A stretch of 64,000 nt of DNA. Source: Haliotis asinina (lineage: Eukaryota > Mollusca > Gastropoda > Lepetellida > Haliotidae). A model generated the notes under the pieces. It was not told the origin of the DNA. It saw only the letters and a program-made list of their open reading frames with translations, and did not search any database. Below are positions 40,441 through 52,668 of the stretch, piece by piece. The position numbers were made by a program, and so were the translations under genes. Position 1 is the first letter of the stretch; each line of letters begins with the position of its first letter. Location: NCBI RefSeq assembly GCF_037392515.1, contig NC_090281.1, positions 48,708,645 to 48,772,644 of the forward strand, in the 5' to 3' direction.

Positions 40441-40744
40441 CTGGACGCATCTATGGGCATTTACAATAATTTTGTTACCTCCCTTTGCTGGCTTCGTATT
40501 CTCATTGTAGCCTATCAGCTAATGTGCTGTTACAACCAAACTTGACGGGGTCAACAAAGATAGTGGTCGCAGCTGCAAAGGTTTGTTTGCACTATGACTC
40601 AGATTTGGGGGAAATCATACAGACAATCTGACAGGTCTGAAAATATAAAAACATATTAGCAAGAACCCCTTCCACCACTTTCAGAGAACCTCTTCATGGC
40701 ATGTGTTGCCAAATATAATCGGTTAGATAATTTAAAAAGCGACA

Positions 40745-40972
40745 GTGAATTGTGATTGCTACACTCAAATTCCCAGTTTAGAACCTGACTGGCTGAAAAG
40801 CCAGCCAAGGGAGGTAATAGATTCATTGGCCCGTAGATACATCCAATGTATAGTGGAGACTTATCGCAACGTATACCCTGGACATATCAAGGATGCTCGG
40901 CGGCTAATGTCATGGATCCACAAGGAGACGTGTTTTGGCATGATTCAAGTGGGTTATTACACATGTTTCTGA
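40745..40972 (+). other. Isolated protein-like open frame, unassigned
   Basis: The frame encodes CDCYTQIPSLEPDWLKSQPR, EVIDSLARRYIQCIVETYRN and VYPGHIKDARRLMSWIHKET before TGA. Its amino-acid balance and amphipathic character look more like real protein than the neighbouring random frames. No flanking exon, family or transposon signature was recognised. It could be an exon of an unseen gene, a gene relic or chance. Confidence 0.25.
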
Positions 40973-41926
40973 AGGCTTTGACAGTTCCATAATGTGAACT
41001 GTAACACATAATAAGTAATATATGCATTCAGATTGTGCCAAACTCACGAGATGGATGCTCATATTACTAAGTCAAGGCAGGCATATTATTATCCCGAATA
41101 GGCCAAGCTGCCTGTTAGATGCTAGAAGGTGACTGATCCCACCCATTTTCTGCTGGGTGAAAAGAGGCAGTTTTGAACAACATGCTAGAGGTGAGATCAC
41201 ATGTATCAAATGTGCTTTGTTGTGAAGCAACAGTCCTAGAATCACAGTCACCCATCCAAGGACTGTCCGAGCTCAACGGTGCTTAACTTCAACTGATTTG
41301 TGACCGGAGCTCCATGCACATTGCTACACACCACACACCACCTCATCTCTAGTGAAAGATCTGTGATTAGGTAACATTTCATTTTGACCCAATGATTTTT
41401 GTGCTTGAAAGTTTCATGACCAGATTACGATCAACTGGACATTGGTGATTCTGTTTCATGTTTGGTAATTGGTTAAAGTTTGTATAATAAACTACTTGTG
41501 TCCTATATGTCTTAGTGTCTTTATGTACCACAACATCGGGTGATAAGTCAGTATAAAACTAAAATAAAGGTTTTCAGAAAAGGTGGCAAATTATCATGTT
41601 TTGAAAAATGAGACCTACCTTAGGAATAATGTGGTTGTAGTTTTCTAATTGTCACTACGTGGATCTAGTTTTTACACGTCAATTAAGTTTTTCACAAAGC
41701 TGTAATTTCGTTGCTTTTAATAAAGGCCAAGAGAGTCTTATTTGAAGTTTTGAGAAGTATTCCTATGGGCGTTTACCTATAAGATTTTCTGTACAATATT
41801 TGACTTTCATGTTTGACCCTATGTAGTTGTATGGTTCCAAGTTGTGGGCTTTCAGCGTCTGGAGTGTTAGAGAGACTACAACATTTAACGATTAGTTTAG
41901 TTATGGGCGCATGAAGCAGGGTCTAG
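40973..41926. other. Intergenic, nothing recognised
   Basis: AT-rich, no gene and no clear repeat. AATAAA-like strings are present but cannot be tied to a transcript. Confidence 0.4.
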
Positions 41927-42030
41927 ATTTTCGAAGCCCTCTTAGCGCTAAGATAGTCGTAAGTTATTGTTAATGTATGGCACTTACGACAACCTTAGCG
42001 CTAAGAGAGCTTCGAAAATCTGGGCCCAGA
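41927..42030. mobile_element. ~100 bp palindromic MITE-like element
   Basis: TCTAGATTTTCGAAGCCCTC, TTAGCGCTAAGATAGTCGTA and AGTTATT face a reverse copy, CACTTACGACAACCTTAGCG, CTAAGAGAGCTTCGAAAATC and TGGGCCC. The arms are ~45 nt with about four mismatches. Transcribed, it would form a long hairpin. Confidence 0.75.
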
Positions 42031-44350
42031 TTCCCAATTTATTTGTCTTCTTTGCTGAGATGTGTTAAATTTTGGCTTTGACCAGATTACGACCGACTGA
42101 ACATTGGTGAGTCTGTTTCGTGTTTGGTAAAAGGGTTAAATTTTGGCTTTGAGTTACTCGTATACCTATATATGGGTATCCACGTAAAGGATTTGAAATT
42201 CTGCATTCAAGGGATAATGTTGATCGCGGGTTTCATATGTTAATTAAGCAAGTTTCATTTAGCTACGGATTTGGTTACGTTTGGGTGTTTCAGGTTGGTG
42301 GCAATTTTGAAGTATTTACGCTAGTTTGAGCAAAACTGTAAGTGGTATCTTAACTCAGGAATGGAAATCTAGTTTGCAATGTAGTAGCAGATATTTACCC
42401 TTATTCTTAACGCAAACTGAGTTTACAACCCGTTCCTTATATCGTCGTTACTTGACAAAACTACGTATTGGCATGGCCAGCTTACATGTTGGACTTGGGC
42501 CATGTTGTAACGTAATGAGAACACTACGACAGTGTACGGTGAGTAAGTTCGACATGACTGATGAAGAGTTTCGTGTTATGATATGTCCATCTTATGGAAG
42601 CTTCAGATTTTAATCCCTACCGTTTGTCTGTACATCCTATAAGATCACCAACCTAATGGCGTCTAATATCAAACGATACACACGTTATTTCTAATTAAGT
42701 TACAATTAACATTATGTACACAACGTACTGCGTCTGAGATATCAACGTTTGTTACATGCAGATTCCAAACAGTTGGTTGTAGCACCTGTATATGGGCCGG
42801 AGTCCACACATGATGAAAAAAATGAATTATAAATACCCTTTCATTCCTTTAAAAACTCCAAACCAATAAAAAAACGCCATATATTTGGAGCAAAAGTATA
42901 CATCCTGGCCCATGGGTTAGATTGAAAAAAAATAGCTCTAAATTAGTCGAATTGAGTCAAAATGAGTAACATCTTGTGTCATTGTGCTTACAAACATACT
43001 CTCATTCATTTACAAGTTCTAAAACTTCAAAAACATGCATTTCGAGCAAAAGTAAATATTTTCGCCAATTGGCCAAATGTTTTACGAGATTTTTAAATAC
43101 CGCTGTAACTTAGTCGAATTTTGTGTCATGCTACTTATTAATATACTATCATTCATTTACAACCTCAAAACGTGGGAAACATATATTTGGAGTGACAGTT
43201 ACTATTCTCGCCCCATGTGTCGTCTCAGCTCATGACTAGTTCGTCACTATGGTGAGTTCTAGCTCATGGTTTAATTAACGTGTTCATCACCTTCTGAATT
43301 TATAGCTGTGATCAGTTTCCACACACAGTCTAAATAAAGGAATGCTATTATATAATATTTAGCAAACCATTCGCAATCATGACTCACGCACAGGTAGATC
43401 TTGAGATCATTCCGTCCTACCATATAGAGGAACATACGTACATTCGTGGGGATGTATGTTGAAAAGTGCTGACGGTCCTGACAACACAAGATCAGTGGAG
43501 CGTGAAATCAACCATGCGTGACTTTCTGCCATGTAGTAATATTTTGGCTCTTTAGATCAAAGCATGCTCAGCTATTAACAATATAATGATCTATAAGGAT
43601 GAATATTTTTCGATAAATAACCAAACAATAACCTTGTGCTTTGCGGTTTCATGTTTCATGTGGAGTCCACTTGGTTGCATTCCAAAAATAGATATATAAC
43701 ATCTTCTGTTTCATTAGAAAAGTAGCTGCGGTTTATACTGTCTCCGCGAGTCACTTTATTGAGGCAGTGTGTTGCTAATGTTATATTAGGCCAATGTCCG
43801 TTTTGATGTTTGAACCATATTGTACTTTAGTCATTTTCGTGTTACTAAATGGAATAGCGCTGATTTTCGTCCTCCTTTTTGTTCAGTTTCATTAAAAGTT
43901 CGTATTCCCATTTTGCTGTATTGATATTTCTCTCACATATTTTTCAATAAGTACATAGTTATATAGAAATTCTACTGTAGATCTGCTGGTTAGCCACTAT
44001 GAATCTTTCATTTTATGGTCAGATGTTTTACACAAAAGGTTGGTTGCATGGTAATGCATTGATTGTATTTTGTATACTGTGAAAATGTTAGGAAGTGGAT
44101 GTTGTTAGGTCAAGTCAATAATGTATTTAATCACGTCGAAATTATACCATTTTGTATCAATGCCGGTTCAGGACCGCGTGTGCTCTTTTTACAGTACATA
44201 TCGGATATTTCAGTTAAATACCAATGAAGCCATTACCATTGGAGCAAAGCCATAGTGCAGCGGAGTGTTCTACGGAAGGGTTTACAAGCCCAAAAAGGAG
44301 TATTACTTTTGCTGAGCATGCTTTGATCCGAAGAACCAAAATATTACAAC
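42031..44350. promoter_or_regulatory. Intergenic DNA and upstream region of MCTS1
   Basis: No coding sequence was recognised. The last few hundred bases upstream of 44351 should contain the MCTS1 promoter and 5' UTR, but no specific element could be assigned. Confidence 0.35.
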
Positions 44351-44361
44351 ATGTTTAAGAA
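44351..44361 (+). CDS. MCTS1: MCTS1 exon 1 (11 coding bases)
   Basis: ATGTTTAAGAA|GTAAGT: Met-Phe-Lys and two bases of the second Lys, exactly the split needed for MFKKFD. The 11-base coding part is too short to find without the homologous start. Confidence 0.88.
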
Positions 44362-47300
44362 GTAAGTCAATATGACTTATCACAGAATAGTGTCAAATGG
44401 GTTACTTATATATTTCGATGTTGTGATTATGTTTAATACTGTGAAATCGTCGGAAAGCGAAGGAATGGGTATGAGTGGATGTTGATCGGGGTACAGTTTG
44501 CTAGACACCGGGAAACGACATAGACGGTCACCATGACCAGTCTGTCGAGACGATATGATCGCCTTTTGCTCAATCACATAAATAATCTTCTAATGCAGTG
44601 TAAGCAATGCTAAAGAATAAATGTGCTTTTGTCTGTGATTTCTAAAAAGTCGACATTTGACAATTTGTTATTTCCTGTCTATCATATCAATTTTGTGGTG
44701 AATGTGTCGTCGATATGATGTTGTACACAGAAAATCATTGAAAATGGCCCTGGTTTAGAACATGATCAGCCTGTAATTTATCACTTGCCCTGATATATGA
44801 CATAATCATCATAATGTAAGTATGACAGAATAAATCAGCATGGTATTTGATTTTAAGGTTCACTGGACTATTTATCAAAAACTCATAAATATCAAAGAAA
44901 CATAATTTTAATATACATATGAGACAAGCAGGGGAGGTCACTTACTTGTACATGCAAGTCCATAAAAATCATCTCCACCACCACTACCACCACAGCCATA
45001 AATTACATGAAAAGTCCTTTAATAGCTATATTTTGAGCAGCTATGAAATGAAATCCAAGTTTATTTGCAGTGTGAAACCGGAAGTTTTCTAGTAGCCCAT
45101 GGACAAGTAAGGTACAATTATTTGATGGCTCGAAAGGAAAACTGACTTGTTCTACCATCTTACCCTCTTGTTCTGGGCATCGGGCAATGGGATTTTTTAA
45201 CCCCTATATTTCATCATGCAGGAGTAATGAGAATATGGGAATTTTTCATACACAGGCAGTGAGTAGTCATATCATTCAAACACCCATGGAACATGTTTCC
45301 AAATCCATATCAATTCTTTTGGCACAATCTGAAAACCATAGTTACTCATACGTGAAGCTGGAATCTCAGGAATTAAATCATGTTGTACTGTACGTACAGT
45401 GACACACCTCACTGACAAAAATGTTCTGAATCTCTGCAGTACACTGAAATACATGAAATCTAGTTGTCCAGTTCTGAAGTAAATGGCCCAAGGTCATGAA
45501 TACCACCAATACCAAATATTAATTTTACAAAATGTCAAGTAAAAAGATCCTGTTAGCACCAACCTTTTCACATCTCGTCTTCTGCTTTCCTAGGTGACCA
45601 TACTTACTGCAATTGGCTGCCGTACAAAGTGGTATAAAGTAAGCAACTATGTAATCGACAAAACATGGTGACATCACATTTTGTAGGTACAGGAATGGGT
45701 CATGATTGCAAAAGGCTTCTGAAAATAATTGTTTCATTCATAAGTGGAATATTAGGCATTTTCAGTATGCTGAATCAATGAATAAAATGAATTTAAAATA
45801 TGATTTTCAGCACACTTTCCCTTATTTACTGATTCTGATGTCTATCTAATAACCTATGTGTTTTGAACCTCGTCTATGGTATAAAGAACTCATTTTCACT
45901 TCATCCCTCAACTATTGTCCAAACATCTCATGTATGTATATATCACCCAAAATTACTGCTCATGTATGACTTGCTTGACATTGACATACAATCAGTGTCA
46001 AAGCGTCACCTGTATAGAACTAAGAAGTTGTATATACATGAAAATAGTCCTTATTTTTCATCTGCCCAACTTGTAGAATGCCAGTTAAAGAAATCATACA
46101 TCGATTTGGTTCATTTAGAACTTGCACTGGTGCAGCCTAAAACTGCAAGAGGCAACCTCACATTTAAACCAATTTAAACCTAGTGTATGGTCATGTTCAA
46201 AGGTATTAACAGTTAATCTGTTAAGAAATAATTGAGTTCCATATTTTATTCATTAAAGACTTTACCAAACTTTAAAGACATAACTCTGCTATTTTAGACA
46301 ATGTATAGGCTACATTAACAGGAAGACTGTGTTGTTGATTCTTAGACCCGGCACCATGGCATAGTATGTATGTGCACTATGACTGCATATCCTTGTTTGT
46401 ACTATGAGGAACTGCTAGAGCGTACATGGACAGTGCTTGAATCACTGTTACTGGCCAAGTCATGAAATTTTGTGAAGTAAAATGATAATATGTGAACATG
46501 GGAATACTTTTGTTATAATGATACAGATATTCTGTATCATCATAACCTAAACTCACGACTTCATGTATTCATGTATAATATCATATTGAGAAGCAACTTT
46601 ATTTCCTTAAGTCAAACCCTGTATGGTGATACATATATAAAGTGTATTTTATTTATTGTATTGTTTCCAGGTTTGATAGTAAAGATGCAGTGTCTAACGT
46701 GAACAATGCCAAATCGTCAGTACAGAAAGGTATCCGCAATGCAGTGCTAGACCAGTTCCCACACATCAAATCCTATGTTGACGAGATTTTACCCAAGAAG
46801 GAGCCACTTAAAGTTGTCAAATGGTAAGATTTCTCTTTGTATTTACTGAACAAGAGACAGAGATCATATTCATTTTGGGGGTATTTTTATGAACTTTTGT
46901 ACAGTCTTTACAAAAAATGTCTCCCAAAATATTCTTTATATATCCTTATCCTGTCTCATACTTATTTGCCTTCTCTCTCTTACTTCCAAGGTTCAGAGAT
47001 AAACCTGTGCACCTATGTTCCCTTTAATGGTTATAAGCTAACTCACGCCAATAGGGCCTCTCTGTCACTTCTTGCCAAGTCAAACATGACCCGGTCTCCT
47101 TCAACACCCTACAGGACAGGTGAGTGGTTACCTTGGGTCCTTTTTGAAAGCTACCACTCAGTTTGTTTAGGCCTTAATTTCAGACTTATTTTGGTTGGGC
47201 GTCTTGTATTCTATTTGCGATGAGATCATGTTCAGCATGCAGATTTTGTATGTCTGCTTCTGACCCACACCCTGTGTGCTCTGCTGTTTCTTCACTTTTC

Positions 47301-50300
47301 ACTCTTAGCTAGCATTGTAAATATTGTACACAGTTGTCGTTGGTGGTGTTTAATACATTTTCTTTGTGTGGTTTACACACTAGATGAGGGTACTCTAATA
47401 GAGCAGCAGAGGCTGTCACTTTAGCACTGCGTCCTTCTACAAGGAAAATGGAGAAATTTTGAGCAATTTCCTAAACAAAAAGGGTCATCAGCCATCAAAG
47501 CCTCACATCCTCAAGTTGTGGAATATCTATGCCACATAAGCACCACTAGATCTTGAGAGATCTGCTTTATTTATCAACATAGCAACCATCAATTCAGTTT
47601 TAGCAGTGAACTCAAGAGTAAAACTTACAAAAGTTTCCTGAACTCTTCACTTTGCTGCAATTGTTTAAACTGGAAGATCAGCAGACCAAGTTTCGAGCAT
47701 CAGCCTGGAACTTTAATAGAGTACTCCAGCATCTTACAAGCAATGAATGTGAGCCTTTGATGCAAGCAGACTTTAAGTTGTTAACTCAGAGGACTCTATT
47801 CCTCCTTGCAATAACTATGGCCGCTCAAGTATCTGAGATACACGCTTTAGACTTTGGTCGAACAAGATTCGTCATCCAGCAGCTGAGGCAGGGTAAGGAG
47901 AAATATGTAATGTTTATGATAAAAAGATATTATATGCATATCCTGACTCATACGTTTGTGTGGCTTGAGTGGCTGGGGTCTCATTGGACGGGAAGAGACA
48001 GAGAGGCCCAATTGGGGTGAGTTAGTTTATATAACTATTCTTGGGAACATAAGGACAGAGGTTTACCACTGAACCTTGGAAGGAAGAGAAAGAAAGCAAA
48101 TAAGCCGCTAATATGGAAATAACTGTCTGGTTACAATGGTTATAAAACTCTGTGAGTGAGTTTAGTTGTACACTGCCTTTAGCAATATTCTTGCAATATC
48201 ACGATGGGAGACACCAGAAATGGACTTCACACATTGCACCCATGTGGGGAATCAGATCGGGTCTTAAGTGCGACAAACAAACACTTTAACCCCCGGGGTA
48301 CCCCTCTTACTGTGACCAAGACTAATTTATCTATACAACGGGTTAGACATATGCTGAACAGCAAAAGAAATGCTGCTCTGGCTTTTAGTCAAATTTTTAA
48401 ATAGAAGACATAACCATGAAAGCTTACTTTTATGAGATTTCAGTTTTTTTAAACTTACATTTCTTTTGCTCTTCAGTATGCTTTAGTGCCCAGTTGGAAT
48501 TACAGTGTAGTGTTTGCTAAGAAACCAACAGAGGTGACTTGAGGTATCCAGAGGTCAGGCTTGGTAATGGTGTGTCATCATATCCCGACAGCATCAATAG
48601 ATACTCATAATATCAATCACTGGATTGTCTGCTCCGGACATGTACAGGTGGACATTATAAATCTGGAATATAATTTGTTTATGTCATTAGGTATGTTTTC
48701 ACACCAACAAAATATATCAAGGAGTATTGTCAATTTGCTGGAAAGCGTTTGTGTGGTATACACTCAGCATTTCATACATGACCACTAGTCTGAAGACAAG
48801 ACTTGTTAAAACATCTTATTTTTATGCAGCATCCATTTGTTACACATACTGACAGTCCTTTTGTGCTCTGTACTACTTGATTTATAGTAAATTGTATTCA
48901 TGAAGTCTCTACCTGCTTTGGTAATGAGTTCCAAAATGTAACTGTTGTAATTACATAAATTGTTTAAGAAGTACATTGCAACTTTTGTCTGTGTGCAAGT
49001 CTGTTCACATGGTCATTGGTCAATAATGTATTGTTTATTTACAGTCATGAACATATAGAAATTCTAGCCAATCAGGCAGGTGACTTACTGTTCTTCCGAC
49101 AAAGAGATGGTCCATACTGTCCCACTCTCAGGCTCATTCACAAGTGTAAGTATCGTGTGTTTTCTGCTTAATTGTGCTGAAAAAGTCCTGTGAACTCAGT
49201 TGCTTGTAGTGAGGGGCAACCAAAACGGGGGTTAGTTTGTGCCAGGGTTTCAGTAGATCATTTTCGCTCCTTGTGTTTGCAACTGAATGAGACTCCTGCA
49301 TTTCCTTATCAGAAGAACCTGTCAAGATCTTGTTTAGAAGTAATTTTCTGCAACCAGTGTTTGTTGTAAGAGGCAACTAAAGGGATCAGATGATCAGGCT
49401 TGGCAACTTTGTTGACACATGTCATTATATCTCAGTTTCATTTCTTGATAAGAATAGTATAATACTTTATGGATAACAACTTCTTTATTTATTATGATTT
49501 GATGTTTCGTAGTAGCTTCCTATACCGTTGTTACTCTTGCTTGACAATGTTTATAAGTAGCTGTCCCAAAACGTCACATTATAATAAATAAAGAAGTTGT
49601 TATCCGTAGAGTATTATACTTTTCAAACAGAGCGTTGATTTCTTACAAACTGCCGTCATGTAACTTGAATGTTGTTGAGTGAAGCTTCAAATAGCACACA
49701 AACAATGCCTTCGGTTCAAGATCTAGTCACATGATGTAGCTGCCTGTGCGTTAAGTCAATATGTCCAGGCTTTCTCACAAGGTGCTGATTTCTCAGAAAT
49801 TGTCCCATGCTTGCCATAAAAGGTGACTATGCTTGTCGTAAGAGGCGACTAATGGGATCAAGTGGTCAGGCTCGCTGACTTGGTTGACACATGTCATCGG
49901 TTCCCAATTGTGTAGATCAGTGCTCATGTTGTTGATCACTGGATTGTCTGGTCCAAACTCGATTATTTACAGACCACCGCCATATAGCTGGAATATTACT
50001 CACTCACTTAGAAAATGTAGCTGTAGCTCTTGTATAATGGAGGCCCCATTGGAGGGACATTACTTTTCGTGATTACGGGTGTAGTACTGGAAATTATCTG
50101 AGTGTAATTTCAAACATTTCAACAATAAATCTACTGGAAATACATTCCTTCTATACTAATTGTCATAGTCTGAAGTGGGTCAAGATTGTTAATATTACAG
50201 TTATTACTGATGATTTTGTTTCCATGCCAACAGACCCGTTCCTGCTTCCCCTCATGCAAGTGGACAAGGGTGCCATTCGCTTCGTGCTAAGTGGTGCCAA

Positions 50301-52282
50301 CATCATGTGCCCGGGGCTGACGTCACCGGGTGCCAGGATGACGAAAGTAGACAAAGATTCCGTTGTTGTATCCTTCCAGAACTACCTTGTACACACATAG
50401 TTGCTCCAGCTCACATACATCACAATACCAGTAATGAGACATTACAGTATTAGGAGGCACTTCCATACACCAGTCGTATCATCACCAATCACTCCAATGA
50501 TGGAAATAGGGATAAGATAGTCACTGTTTGAAACACCTGCCTGTCCTGCCCGTACTATTTACAAAACGATTTTTATACTCTCAAATTCACCTGCCCGACA
50601 GTGGTGTTAAAATTTAGACATGTACATGAAGATATTTTGTGGGCAGGTAAGTTTTGGTCAGGGCTGGCAAGTTTTACATATATTCAGTAAAACAGAATCT
50701 TTTATTTATCATTTTGGCATGATTGGAAAAGTCTACACATGACAATGTTTCCGTGCCTTCATGCTGGGTGACTTTTAGATAGAAACCATGAAGTGACCAT
50801 GTTTATCAATAGTTCATTGTTTGTGTCATTAATTTTTGTTTAATGTATATTTTTAGTGTATGTTATGTTTAAAGTATTTACAGTATGTAACTTCTACTGT
50901 TTTGTGTGTATGTACTGTATTCCATTTTGTATGTCTTGCTGTCATAGACGCCAGAAGAGTCTAAGTAAAAACTGCTTATGAAGAATTCAGAAATGTTTGA
51001 TTCTAGTGACTTAGAACATAGAGTTAAATTTATGAATTGAAGCTGCTTGATTCACCATATGTGGGAGTGAATCACAACCACCACAGTGCCTGGATATGCT
51101 AGTAGTGAAAGCATTCACCCCAAACCCAGAACCCTCTTGTCAATCTCAGTAATATGGCTAAAAGCAACTGTAAAGCCTTTGCTCACTCATGCTTATCTGT
51201 ATTCCCATGTTCTCAGTTTATCATCTTTTGCAGCAAATATCATGCTATGCATATTACCAAGCAGAACTCAACTTCAAGGCCCGTTAGCATCATCTCATTA
51301 CTGATTATTTCTAAGCATGTGGACCCATGAAGGTCCCGGGGTAGAAAATTTTCCTGCAGCAACCCATGCTTGCCATGAAAGGCGACTATGCTTGTTGTAA
51401 GGGGCGACTAACAGGATCGGAGGGTCAGGCTTGCTGACTTGCTTGACTCATGCCATCGGTTCGCAGTTGAGCAGATTGATGCTCATGTTGTTAATCACTG
51501 GATTGTCTGGTCCAGACTCGATTATTTAGAGACTGCTACCATATAGCTGGAATATTGCAGAGTGTGGTGTGAACACTTCCTCAAACACTTGAACACTTCC
51601 ACAGACTCACTCACTTACTCAAAACATGTGTCCCAATTATCCTTAGCTTCTAAAGGCAGTCATGGCTGAGGGAAAGGACCATGCACTAGCTATTGGTCTC
51701 ACAAAGATGTCAACAGATGAAATGTAAGTAAAATAACAACGTTGAGCGATGTAGACTGTCTGACCTGTGAAGATTCAGGTTAGAATTTGTCTTCAGGAAC
51801 CCATGTTTGTTGTGAGAATCGACTAACAGGATTGGGTGGTCAGACTCGCTGACTTGGTTGACACTTATCACCTATCACAGTTGTGTAGATTGATGCTTAT
51901 GCTGTTGATCACTTGATTGTCCAATCCAGATTTGATTATTTACAGAGTGCTGTCATATAGCTGGAATAGTGCAGTGTTAATCCAACCAACCAACCAAATC
52001 TAATGGTTTCCAGGATTGTCAGCACCATTGCAAGTGGATGATTCAAAACAGCATGAAACTTCACTTATTAACCATTCTTGCTTTAGTACCTGTGTCTTTG
52101 TATTGATAAGTTTTTCTGTATACCTACTTCTGTTTCGTAAGTTATTTCTGTATTTACGTCCCCACTTGTAAAATGCTATTAAAGAATCTCTGTGTTTCAG
52201 ATTACAAAAGAACAAAGGTATTGGAGTGGACAACATTCACTTTTTGAACGATGGTCTATGGAATATGAAAAGTGTAAAGTGA
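44351..52282 (+). CDS. MCTS1: MCTS1 orthologue (malignant T-cell-amplified sequence 1), 6 exons
   Basis: Exons 44351-44361, 46671-46823, 49045-49145, 50234-50367, 51656-51723 and 52201-52282 join in phase to 549 nt: 182 residues plus TGA, against 181 in the human protein. The start [13 protein letters not shown] matches human MFKKFDEKENVSN. Other diagnostic blocks are [65 protein letters not shown] and [20 protein letters not shown]. The N-terminal DUF1947-type domain covers about residues 1-90 and an RNA-binding PUA domain about 92-172. Family knowledge: it pairs with DENR on the 40S subunit and acts in translation reinitiation and ribosome recycling. A polyadenylation signal AATAAA lies near 52350. 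Confidence 0.96.
44362..46670 (+). other. MCTS1 intron 1
   Basis: 2.3 kb, AT-rich, with GTAAGT and TTGTTTCCAG ends. No repeat family or nested gene was recognised. Confidence 0.7.
46671..46823 (+). CDS. MCTS1: MCTS1 exon 2
   Basis: Encodes [40 protein letters not shown] and [10 protein letters not shown]. The donor TG|GTAAGA splits the following Cys codon. Confidence 0.94.
47380..47905 (+). pseudogene. Decayed tyrosine recombinase (DIRS/Ngaro-like) in MCTS1 intron 2
   Basis: Piecewise frames give LALRPSTRK, then [13 protein letters not shown] and [14 protein letters not shown], and after further breaks [40 protein letters not shown] and [20 protein letters not shown]. This is the order of the N-terminal and first catalytic box of DIRS/Ngaro-type YR recombinases. 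The catalytic Arg expected before VSE (usually RRVSEL) is Gln here. The remaining catalytic boxes and element ends are not seen. Confidence 0.75.
48153..48310 (-). repeat. tRNA-derived SINE (family 2), minus orientation
   Basis: GTGAGTGAGTTTAGTTGTAC, CACCAGAAATGGACTTCACA, CACCCATGTGGGGAATCAGA and CTTTAACCCCCGGGGTACCC. It lies inside MCTS1 intron 2. Confidence 0.8.
49045..49145 (+). CDS. MCTS1: MCTS1 exon 3
   Basis: Acceptor ATTTACAG at 49037-49044. Encodes (C)[19 protein letters not shown] then [14 protein letters not shown]. Human has the same HEHIEIL and FFRQR blocks. The donor AAGT|GTAAGT splits a Tyr codon. Confidence 0.95.
49315..49690 (-). repeat. SINE-like repeat (family 1) interrupted by a foldback element
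   Basis: Family sequence runs from ACCTGTCAAGATCTTG to CATTATATCTCAGTTT (49440), then resumes at about 49630 with TTCTTACAAACTGCCGTCAT. About 60 bp of the family is missing at the break. Confidence 0.65.
49445..49626. mobile_element. Small foldback element with Penelope-like tails
   Basis: AGTATAATACTTTATGGATA, ACAACTTCTTTATTTATTAT on the left and ATAATAAATAAAGAAGTTGT, TATCCGTAGAGTATTATACT on the right are reverse complements. The interior has TGTTTCGTAGTAG and CTATACCGTTGTTAC, matching the hairpin region at 39860-39930. It is smaller than the 6216-6591 element but of similar architecture. Confidence 0.7.
49805..50012 (-). repeat. SINE-like repeat (family 1) in MCTS1 intron 3
   Basis: From CCCATGCTTGCCATAAAAGG to GGAATATTACTCACTCACTT. 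Well preserved but lacking the CTTCACGGG end. Confidence 0.85.
50234..50367 (+). CDS. MCTS1: MCTS1 exon 4 (PUA domain)
   Basis: Acceptor GCCAACAG at 50226-50233. Encodes [40 protein letters not shown] and KDSVV. The end before GTATCC is chosen because it joins AVMAEGK in phase 0. The donor is weak. Confidence 0.9.
51325..51620 (-). repeat. SINE-like repeat (family 1) in MCTS1 intron 4
   Basis: From GACCCATGAAGGTCCCGGGG to a CTCACTCACTTACTC end with a small internal duplication (GAACACTTCC twice). Confidence 0.85.
51656..51723 (+). CDS. MCTS1: MCTS1 exon 5
   Basis: Acceptor CTTCTAAAG at 51647-51655. Encodes [20 protein letters not shown] then DEM. The donor AT|GTAAGT leaves phase 2. Confidence 0.92.
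51760..51985 (-). repeat. SINE-like repeat (family 1), diverged, in MCTS1 intron 5
   Basis: CTGTGAAGATTCAGGTTAGA, CAGACTCGCTGACTTGGTTG and GCTGTCATATAGCTGGAATA. Confidence 0.75.
52201..52282 (+). CDS. MCTS1: MCTS1 exon 6 (terminal)
   Basis: Acceptor TGTGTTTCAG at 52191-52200. Encodes (I)[19 protein letters not shown] then WNMKSVK and TGA at 52280-52282. Confidence 0.95.
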
Positions 52283-52660
52283 CCTTTAATCAAATGCTAG
52301 ATTGTTTTCTTTCAATGTCTCCTTTATTTTCTGTATTTAACAACTGAAAATAAATACATGCCAGTAACAAGGCCTCTCGGCATCATATTTCTGGAAGCAG
52401 GATTCATTAATGTGTGGCCTACTGCTTTGTGGCGGACATCATGTTCAGACAAATCAGGAGAGGACTGTGTATGAATGAACAAGCAGCTCGGCAAGGTGGA
52501 AATTCAGCACTGCCATGGAACAGTATCATATGATATACATCAAAGTAACGTGCTTTGAGAGTGCTGTATTTATGAAGCACCGGATATATGACAATGGGAA
52601 TGAAGTTCCAAAATCATAAATGATTCCCGATCATTTTGGGTTTTGTTGGAGTATTTTCTG
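52283..52660 (+). other. MCTS1 3' UTR and flank
   Basis: GAAAATAAATACATGCC near 52348 holds a canonical AATAAA. Beyond it nothing was recognised until the repeat block. Confidence 0.6.
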
Positions 52661-52668
52661 ATGATGAG

